Shown here: positions 54,801-59,962 of the stretch, piece by piece
Position numbering within the stretch: the stretch's first letter is position 1
Layout of the letters: the number at the start of each line of letters is the position of its first letter
Notes under the pieces: generated by a model
The model's database searches: none
What the model saw: the letters and a program-made list of their open reading frames with translations, nothing else
Told to the model about the DNA's origin: nothing
Origin: Bacteroidales bacterium
GTDB taxonomy: Bacteria > Bacteroidota > Bacteroidia > Bacteroidales > Lentimicrobiaceae
Assembly (NCBI GenBank): GCA_024636955.1
Contig: JAGXGB010000058.1
Location: forward strand, 1 to 59,962
Reading direction: 5' to 3'
DNA length: 59,962 nucleotides
Translations under genes and position numbers: made by a program

Positions 54801-57800
54801 TACTACCGGGTAATAATGGGCTTCTGAAGGTTTCAAATGTAAAGTTTAGTTCCTTCGACCTATCGGGAATCATAAAATCATGCTGTTCAGTAAAGTTATG
54901 ATTATGGTAAACGAGGTTTGCAAGTAGACTTACCTGACCGGTAAGACTATCAGGCAGATCAAATTTAAATTGCTTTTGATCGCTTATATTATACCATTCA
55001 TGCTTTAGGATCTTGCCTTTACTCTGTATTTCAATTAATAACCGGCCATTAACGGCACTGCCTGCAAGGAATTTAATTTCTTCTCCCTGAGCCGGCTCGG
55101 GGGTAAGCACTGTAAACCAGAGATGTTCAGGTGCAGGTATCTTACGAGATTCAGGATCAAATATTGTTATCTGTTTCTCAGTTTCAACGGGGGTTCCAAA
55201 TGCATCAGTAGCTGACAGTATTATAAGATAGCGACCCGGTTCAGTCTTGAGGTCTTTCAAATTAACGATGCTGTCAGTCGATGTATTTAACGTACTTGAA
55301 TAAACAAGTTTTTCCCTGATTGCCAAAGCTTTTTCATGAGTTTGCGACCAGGGATTGTACCTTTCAATCTCATTCAAGTAAGGGAAATAAGGTAATCGCG
55401 ATTTGAATTCCTCCTTGGTATAAAATGCTGTGTCAGGAATATCCCACACGCGGGGAATAAGCAAATTACCCTCCTTAAGTTTATGTAGCTCAATCTTGAC
55501 AGATGCAGGCACTTTCCTGCCACTCAGATTTGTTGCTGTAACCTTAAATGGTTTCCAGTTTGAAATATTGACTTCAAGTGGTATCTCAGTTTCCAGTATC
55601 AGTGCTTTATTACTGACATTAACAGTTGTTTGCCCTGATTGCGTTTCTCCGTTAATATCAGTGGCATCCGCATAAATGGTATAGGTATAAAATGGATCCT
55701 GATTTCCATAGTTAGCCGGGTCAGGCACAGCAGTAAATCTAACTTTGAAAATACCCTGTTCATCAACAGTCACCGTTCCGTTGGCAATTTCTGCATCGGG
55801 AATGTTGAATGGTGGCCAAATTCGGGAGGTGTATCTGAAAAAAGGGAACATCACACTTCGTACAACCCGATAATTAACTGTAGCCCCTGAAAGAGGAACA
55901 TCAGAATAAGATTTCACTTCACCAGTTATCTCAACTTCAGCATTAAGGCGGTAAGTGCTATCAATAGGTTTGAACGTTACTTCAAAGCGAGGGCGTTTAT
56001 ATTCCTCAACATTGAAATAAACGCTGCCCGATTCACTTTCAATGCGCATTTGGCCGGTTAAGCCTGCTGAAGGTATTACAAATGAATTGCTGAATGAGCC
56101 GTATTCACCGGATGTAACTTCAACACTGCTGATCTTCTGACCATTAACATCGTAGAGGCTTACTGTTGATTTGTGTTGCTGCACAATCTTGTTAGCATTG
56201 CGTGCATTATCAATCACAATTCCCTTGAAATAAACCGGTTGTCCGGGGCGGTATATTGCCCGGTCAGTAAAGAAGAAAGTGCTGATTCTTGGATCCCTGT
56301 CGGCATACCTGCCTCTGTTATATAAAGCGAAATAATTTTCTGCAATCAAGGTATCACCCTTGTACCTTAACTCAAAGGAGAGATTTGCATTCTCATTTGC
56401 TCCCGGGGATTTGATAGTAAAAGCTCCATCGACCCCTGTTTTGTAACGTGCCAGATTCTTTCGTGCATAAATACGTGATCTATAGTCGTAATTCATTATG
56501 AAAGATTGAACTTCAACATCCTTCAATGGCTTACCATCATTCCTGTCAAGAACATAAACCAATCCTGATCCATCAGGCGCATTGCGACTTATATAAGTTA
56601 AGTTACTTACCTGAATAAATCCGAATGCAAGCGTAGTATCACTTTCTGTAAAGGTTGCATTGTCATTGATCATAAGTATGTACTTGCCCGACTTAATTTC
56701 AGGCATGATAATTTCAGAAGAATGCCTCAAATAATCAGCTAAATCAGGTATTTCGATTGTCCAATCCATTACCGGCTTAAGTGCCAGGTATTTCCTAAGG
56801 TTGTTTTCACGATCACTATAATACTCCCTGTTTGAGAGATATTCTGAACGCACCAGCCTTAGCCATATTTTCTTAACATTTTTATACTTTAACAGAAGGG
56901 GAAATTCCTTATCGGGACTAACCTCATTGTTAGCCTGAAATTCTATCAACGGCTCTTCAATGATTCTGAGTAAGTTAGTGCAATTCTTAGCTGCTGGTGT
57001 GTCAGGGAAATTATTGATAGCTTTTAGGCACCATTCCCTCGCTTTCACCGGCTCAAGCTCCCTTTGTGATGAAGAACCGCCTCCATTAACACCTTTAAAA
57101 ATCCTAATTGGAGCTTCAGGTTCAGAATAATAGTATTCAGCTATTTTGTGCATTACAGCAGCTGAAACGGGGTGCCCTGAATATTTCTTTTCAAGTGCAT
57201 GAAGCGAGTTCAGATAAAGGCTGTCGCGTTCCGGATAATTTATATTGTTGTAAACGAAATCAAGCCGCTTGAGATCAGCATCAACCAAGGCCTCAGGACT
57301 CTTATCATTCAGGTGGAACCTTATCAATTGTTGCATGATCTGCAAGGCCTGAAGATCAAATGACAGTGAATCTCTGCTGGAAAGGTCAAGTGTGGTAAAA
57401 ATGGCAGCAGGTAATAAGAGTGCTGAGTCTCTCATTACATATTGATGAACAGGTTTAGTCAGCGATGCTTCCCCGTTGATAAAGAAATCGGCTGCCCGAT
57501 GCGCCAGAAAATCGAATAGAGTAGGGCGGACTGCAGAAGATCCAGGTGCTTTTACTATAATAGTTTCAATCTCACTAAGCTTTATTGACTGGAGTAAAGA
57601 TGGGTTTTGGAGTGAAGCGCTATAATGGAGTGATACAGCCTTGATAAAGTTGTTAATATCCCATGTTTCAATAGGTGCATCAGCCACACCATTTTCACCT
57701 GTATCAAACATCAGAACTGTACGGTCGAGTATAATATAGCGGTTCTGGGAATAGTACTGCCAATATAAATCGGCAAGGATAGAATGTATTATTTGCGGCA

Positions 57801-58188
57801 CAGGCTCTTTCAGGCCTACAGCTCTTGTAGATAATTGATCAACCCTAAGTAATTGTTCTCTCTCTTGTACGAACTTCTTTAAAAAATCCTCCTCATACTG
57901 AGATCTAAGCTTAAGCTCATAAAGATTTGCTTTAAGGTATTGAGTGTAGTTTCCTTTAGCGTAAGACTTTTGCATAATTTCTGCAACAAGTTTTAGTGCT
58001 GATTGCGGCAAGCCTTGATCTGCCAAACTATCTACTTGCTTCCATACCGGATCACTATCATTTGGTTTTGCCATTGAACTTTGTGGATTGGATGGCCTGA
58101 CTGGTTTTATGGCTTGTTGTGCAATTAATACTGAGCCGTTAAAGAAAAACAAAATCAGGAGGGTGTGAAACAGGCACTGGGATTTCAT
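51838..58188 (-). CDS. Giant alpha-2-macroglobulin without thioester motif
   Basis: 2116 residues, with a signal peptide (CLFHTLLILFFFNGSVLIAQ). Macroglobulin (MG) beta domains occupy the middle: MG2 at FFFTDRAIYRPGQPVYFKGIV and the alpha-2-macroglobulin domain with TNKDGEVWVEFTVPEALTRWNFMGLAHT. The thioester-like alpha-toroid follows, then the C-terminal receptor-like domain. Family members trap proteases through a CxEQ thioester. Here the equivalent site reads E1527-N-S-D-Q (in ENSDQLFNRFYAN), so the Cys is replaced by Asn1528 and the Glu by Asp1530. It must act, if at all, without covalent capture, like E. coli YfaS-type or other thioester-less members. Exported, probably periplasmic. Confidence 0.92.
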   Translation of the reverse strand: MKSQCLFHTLLILFFFNGSVLIAQQAIKPVRPSNPQSSMAKPNDSDPVWKQVDSLADQGLPQSALKLVAEIMQKSYAKGNYTQYLKANLYELKLRSQYEEDFLKKFVQEREQLLRVDQLSTRAVGLKEPVPQIIHSILADLYWQYYSQNRYIILDRTVLMFDTGENGVADAPIETWDINNFIKAVSLHYSASLQNPSLLQSIKLSEIETIIVKAPGSSAVRPTLFDFLAHRAADFFINGEASLTKPVHQYVMRDSALLLPAAIFTTLDLSSRDSLSFDLQALQIMQQLIRFHLNDKSPEALVDADLKRLDFVYNNINYPERDSLYLNSLHALEKKYSGHPVSAAVMHKIAEYYYSEPEAPIRIFKGVNGGGSSSQRELEPVKAREWCLKAINNFPDTPAAKNCTNLLRIIEEPLIEFQANNEVSPDKEFPLLLKYKNVKKIWLRLVRSEYLSNREYYSDRENNLRKYLALKPVMDWTIEIPDLADYLRHSSEIIMPEIKSGKYILMINDNATFTESDTTLAFGFIQVSNLTYISRNAPDGSGLVYVLDRNDGKPLKDVEVQSFIMNYDYRSRIYARKNLARYKTGVDGAFTIKSPGANENANLSFELRYKGDTLIAENYFALYNRGRYADRDPRISTFFFTDRAIYRPGQPVYFKGIVIDNARNANKIVQQHKSTVSLYDVNGQKISSVEVTSGEYGSFSNSFVIPSAGLTGQMRIESESGSVYFNVEEYKRPRFEVTFKPIDSTYRLNAEVEITGEVKSYSDVPLSGATVNYRVVRSVMFPFFRYTSRIWPPFNIPDAEIANGTVTVDEQGIFKVRFTAVPDPANYGNQDPFYTYTIYADATDINGETQSGQTTVNVSNKALILETEIPLEVNISNWKPFKVTATNLSGRKVPASVKIELHKLKEGNLLIPRVWDIPDTAFYTKEEFKSRLPYFPYLNEIERYNPWSQTHEKALAIREKLVYSSTLNTSTDSIVNLKDLKTEPGRYLIILSATDAFGTPVETEKQITIFDPESRKIPAPEHLWFTVLTPEPAQGEEIKFLAGSAVNGRLLIEIQSKGKILKHEWYNISDQKQFKFDLPDSLTGQVSLLANLVYHNHNFTEQHDFMIPDRSKELNFTFETFRSPLLPGSTEKWKIKISGPEGIPLQAEFLASMYDASLDAFMKHNWYFSLYQPWQQNYTWELQQTFLTSGSLSVPRKFYGEPYVEQQYDKLNWFGYNFYNQYGGRPGFRGSAKGGRVTMMEAAVEDNEMQEMMVVTEQSAPPSAEASNAATETSEQPVQIRRNMQETAFFYPHLTTNKDGEVWVEFTVPEALTRWNFMGLAHTPELRNAQFTKEVVTQKELMVTPNLPRFFREGDKMVIRAKVSNLTPNPIQGEAQLEILDAMTMQPVNDQFNNAQPVQTFSIEQKGNTSVTWSIDIPANIAAVMVRITAKAGNHSDGEEVMLPVLTNRMLVTETKPLPINGNETKEYNFTSLTQSDASNSDKPAGAGGYATASTTRKNHRLTLEYTSNPAWYAIQALPWLESREKENSDQLFNRFYANSIAGHIANSSPKIRNIFELWKTASPDALLSNLEKNQELKALVIEETPWLMDAKNESEQKQRIALMFDLNRLSTQRTSALRKLKLTQSANGGWPWFEGMPESRYITQLIVSGMGKLHYLKVNDLKEDIESRQMVQQAVNYLSTRLNEDYLKILRDSDLNDSVNGKSDSKPNRSQKTKASAKGIETDYLGYEHIQFLYALSYLNGIVTPTEDAAEAVSYFSNQARKYWNNKNLYAQGMIAIWAGRSGDVNTTQSIMASLREKAVTSEEMGMYWRDNTGGYFWYQAPVETQALMIELFEEFGANSGVSGSKTAKPTANQNKREVDQMKTWLLKQKQTQSWPTSTATAEAVYALLLRGTDWLQTDAAVKITLGNKTIDLANNPDIETEPGTGYFKTSWSGEEISPAMGNITVSKLSDGPAWGAVYLQYFENLDKINPAQSPLAISKQLFIRETTDQGQRLKEITEVRPLNIGDYVTVRIEITSDRNLEFIHLKDMRAAAFEPVTTLSGYEWKGGLGYYRSTRDAATNFFIYYLPKGTYVFEYQLIVSQEGEFSNGISTIQCMYAPEFAAHSEGIRIEVKGN

Positions 58189-58228
58189 AACTGGAGTTTG
58201 GTTTAATAAGATGCATGCACAACAGCAC

Positions 58229-58245
58229 TAATCAAATATTGATTA
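58229..58245. promoter_or_regulatory. Dyad upstream of the macroglobulin gene
   Basis: TAATCAA-ATA-TTGATTA is a perfect 7-bp inverted repeat with a 3-bp spacer, about 40 bp upstream of the start at 58188. It may be an operator. Confidence 0.45.
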
Positions 58246-58270
58246 ATGCTGCCTTTATTAGTATGCTTTA

Positions 58271-58343
58271 ACAAAGTTATTCATTTCTACTTGCAATATT
58301 GCATATACCTGCGTATGTATACTTAGCAAAGTCGTTCATTTCT
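58271..58343. repeat. 18-bp direct repeat at 55-bp spacing
   Basis: ACAAAGTTATTCATTTCT (58271) and GCAAAGTCGTTCATTTCT (58326) match at 15 of 18 positions, 55 bp (five times 11) apart. The second overlaps the stop codon of the DUF3108 gene. It is a possible decayed 11-bp array. Confidence 0.5.
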
Positions 58344-59163
58344 TCTTTCCATTATGCACCAAGGCAGTAACAGGGTTTCTGATACCTTCAAAGCTTACAA
58401 GCTCCATTTTAACAGAGCCTACAACCACTGCCGATTGCATTAGTACTGGTAATCTATTCTTGTCGTCAGTGATCCATAACTGCATTGGATAAGGCTCCTT
58501 AAAAACTTCACCGGTAGCCACCATGGGTTTAAATTTCAAACAGTTGTATGTGCCCGATTCTGTTGTAACCTGTTCTCTTCCAAGGAAAATGATTTTTGAA
58601 GTATAAACTGAATCATCCAAAAAGAAAGAAAGCGGAAAAGAATCACCGGGATCAACACCCGTTATATCAAGGGTACGTGCATAATAAAAAACTGAGACTA
58701 TATCCTGAATATTTGATGGAACTCTCTTTACAGCGTTACGGCTAATTGCCATATTACTAAATTGCTCGAAAGTAACCTCATCATCTTTCCTGTAACCACC
58801 CTCGCGGGTACGTCTGATAAAATACCACGGAAACATTCCTTCTTCATCAATAAAAGTTTCAAACCTGTCGTCAACTTTAAAAAAGAAGTTAAATGCACCT
58901 TTTGATACGCCGGTTCCCACTATATGATAGGTAGGCCGGTTGTTTTTCATCACCTTCCTGTTCTTGACTTCAATCTTGGCTTCACCTGCAGTAACCTTGC
59001 CGGTTAGCAGTGATTGATAGTATACCTTAAAGTTAAGTTTTTCACCACGTTCAAATGCAGTATTGCCCATTTGTCTGACTGCTTGACTCCATGAGAGGGC
59101 AGGCATCAAAAGAAAAATAAACAGGAGCGCTTTTGTAATTGTAGATAGTTGTTTAACGTTCAT
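58336..59163 (-). CDS. DUF3108 domain protein
   Basis: 275 residues with a signal peptide (ALLFIFLLMPALSWSQ). The DUF3108 pattern is clear: FERGEKLNFKVYYQSLLTGKVTAGEAKIEV, FFFKVDDRFETFIDEEGMFPWYFIRRTREGGYRKDD, FYYARTLDI and CLKFKPMVATGEVFKEPYPMQLWITDDKNRLPVLMQS. The fold is a large beta sheet resembling lipid-binding LolA-like proteins, and the location is periplasm or outer membrane. Function unknown. It precedes the macroglobulin gene on the same strand with a 147-bp gap, so they may share a transcript. Confidence 0.88.
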   Translation of the reverse strand: MNVKQLSTITKALLFIFLLMPALSWSQAVRQMGNTAFERGEKLNFKVYYQSLLTGKVTAGEAKIEVKNRKVMKNNRPTYHIVGTGVSKGAFNFFFKVDDRFETFIDEEGMFPWYFIRRTREGGYRKDDEVTFEQFSNMAISRNAVKRVPSNIQDIVSVFYYARTLDITGVDPGDSFPLSFFLDDSVYTSKIIFLGREQVTTESGTYNCLKFKPMVATGEVFKEPYPMQLWITDDKNRLPVLMQSAVVVGSVKMELVSFEGIRNPVTALVHNGKKK

Positions 59164-59589
59164 TTTAGTGGCTGTTTCACCAGTATTTGCAAAAAGCGTT
59201 CCAAAGTTATGATATTAAAAATAGCTGTCAGGTTATTCTGTATTGGTAACGCAAATCTTCTTTCTTTTAACTACAAATATTTAAGTATTGAGTCTAATCT
59301 CAAGCGTTGTAAAAATTTATAAGGTTCAGGGTATGCATAATAACAAGCTTTTTATTCATATTGTTCTAATCTATTTTGTGTTAACCAATGCTTCATGATT
59401 CATCATAATTCACCCGGAAGCAAACTCATAATGTAGCTAAACATTATGATTCAAGTACTTCCATAAAATGTAAATCATTACTAACAAAAGTTGGTTAAAA
59501 CAGTATCTAAATGACCATATATCTTTACCTTTACTACTCATTTCACAACATCATCAGTTAGTTGTTCGCATCCTTAAAAATACCCTATT
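59164..59589. other. 426-bp divergent gap, no clear element
   Basis: It lies between the DUF3108 gene and the malic-enzyme gene. It contains CATAATG-8-CATTATG (59429-59450), a 7-bp inverted repeat, and a weak TATCTTTA -7-like element at about 59519-59526. No open frame, RNA gene or periodic array was recognised. Confidence 0.5.
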
Positions 59590-59962
59590 ATGTCAAAACT
59601 GACGAAAGACGACGCCCTCAGGTATCACTATGAAGGCCGTCCCGGGAAACTTGAAGTTATCCCAACAAAACCTCACACAACACAACGCGATTTATCACTA
59701 GCATACTCCCCTGGTGTCGCGCACCCATGCCTTGAAATTGAGAAAAATTACGAGGACATTTATAAATACACATCAAAAGGAAACCTTGTTGCTGTGATAT
59801 CAAATGGAACGGCAGTGCTCGGTTTAGGTGATATTGGTGCAGGGGCAGGTAAACCTGTTATGGAAGGTAAAGGATTGTTGTTTAAGATCTTTGCTGATAT
59901 TGATGTGTTTGATATCGAGGTTGATACCAAAGACATAGATAAGTTTGTTGAGACTGTAAAGA
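59590..59962 (+). CDS. maeB: NADP-dependent malic enzyme, 5' part
   Basis: The first 124 codons of a malic enzyme converting malate to pyruvate and CO2 with NADP. The N terminus [28 protein letters not shown], then [17 protein letters not shown] and [20 protein letters not shown], is that of the bacterial MaeB type, which usually carries a phosphotransacetylase-like C-terminal domain of about 750 residues in total. The rest lies beyond the window, so that domain cannot be confirmed. The start at 59590 is the only ATG before the conserved region. Confidence 0.95.
   Translation, partial: MSKLTKDDALRYHYEGRPGKLEVIPTKPHTTQRDLSLAYSPGVAHPCLEIEKNYEDIYKYTSKGNLVAVISNGTAVLGLGDIGAGAGKPVMEGKGLLFKIFADIDVFDIEVDTKDIDKFVETVK

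Overview
The window is a stretch of a low-GC Bacteroidota chromosome, most like an environmental Bacteroidales or Marinilabiliales-type organism. The evidence is type IX secretion (T9SS) C-terminal tails with YPNP motifs, BACON-type domains, a Bacteroidota-type glutaminyl-tRNA synthetase, LytS/LytTR signalling, many lipoproteins and small outer-membrane barrels, and promoters of the TTTG-N19-21-TAnnTTTG type instead of -35/-10 boxes. The species cannot be named from the sequence. No phage, insertion sequence, CRISPR array or rRNA is visible.

Layout. 1-4.1 kb: 5' part of acetyl-CoA synthetase, a hexapeptide acetyltransferase, tRNA-Gln(CUG) and glnS. 4.2-6.2 kb: dienelactone hydrolase lipoprotein, DUF305 membrane protein, NUDIX hydrolase. 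6.2-8.6 kb: an mlaEFD-like lipid-transport operon. 8.9-14.5 kb: small envelope proteins, MntP, a serine beta-lactamase-like hydrolase. 14.6-21.6 kb: NAD-dependent epimerase-like protein, a possible 35-residue membrane peptide, porin plus FMN-binding protein, a DUF6340-like lipoprotein, SRPBCC protein, lipocalin. 21.6-25.6 kb: two tandem secreted beta-propeller T9SS proteins. 25.9-28.3 kb: lipoprotein/LytS/LytTR operon. 28.3-32.8 kb: tRNA-Cys, folB, a coiled-coil protein, a cupredoxin-BACON T9SS protein, a queuosine-precursor transporter. 32.8-42.3 kb: aspS, a truncated family 9 glycosyltransferase, a radical SAM/deiminase-fold fusion, dnaG, a GH3 glycosidase. 42.8-46.5 kb: lipoprotein, OmpR-type two-component system, coiled-coil membrane protein. 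46.7-60 kb: sialidase-like protein, leuS, FMN reductase, a giant alpha-2-macroglobulin that has lost its thioester motif, DUF3108 protein, start of malic enzyme.

The most unusual signal is not a gene. At least eight intergenic gaps carry short degenerate tandem arrays. Their unit sequences are unrelated from gap to gap, yet all share one period: 11 bp, often organised as 22-bp higher-order units. The clearest are at 1394-1515, 15861-15926, 20167-20320, 35375-35440, 39744-39809, 42508-42599, 45565-45619 and 51735-51822. Several fill the whole gap and touch or overlap start or stop codons. The one at 42.5 kb keeps the 11-bp lattice through an almost perfect 28-bp inverted repeat. I know of no named element that explains a locus-specific sequence with a conserved period. 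These arrays are the best candidate in the window for something undescribed.
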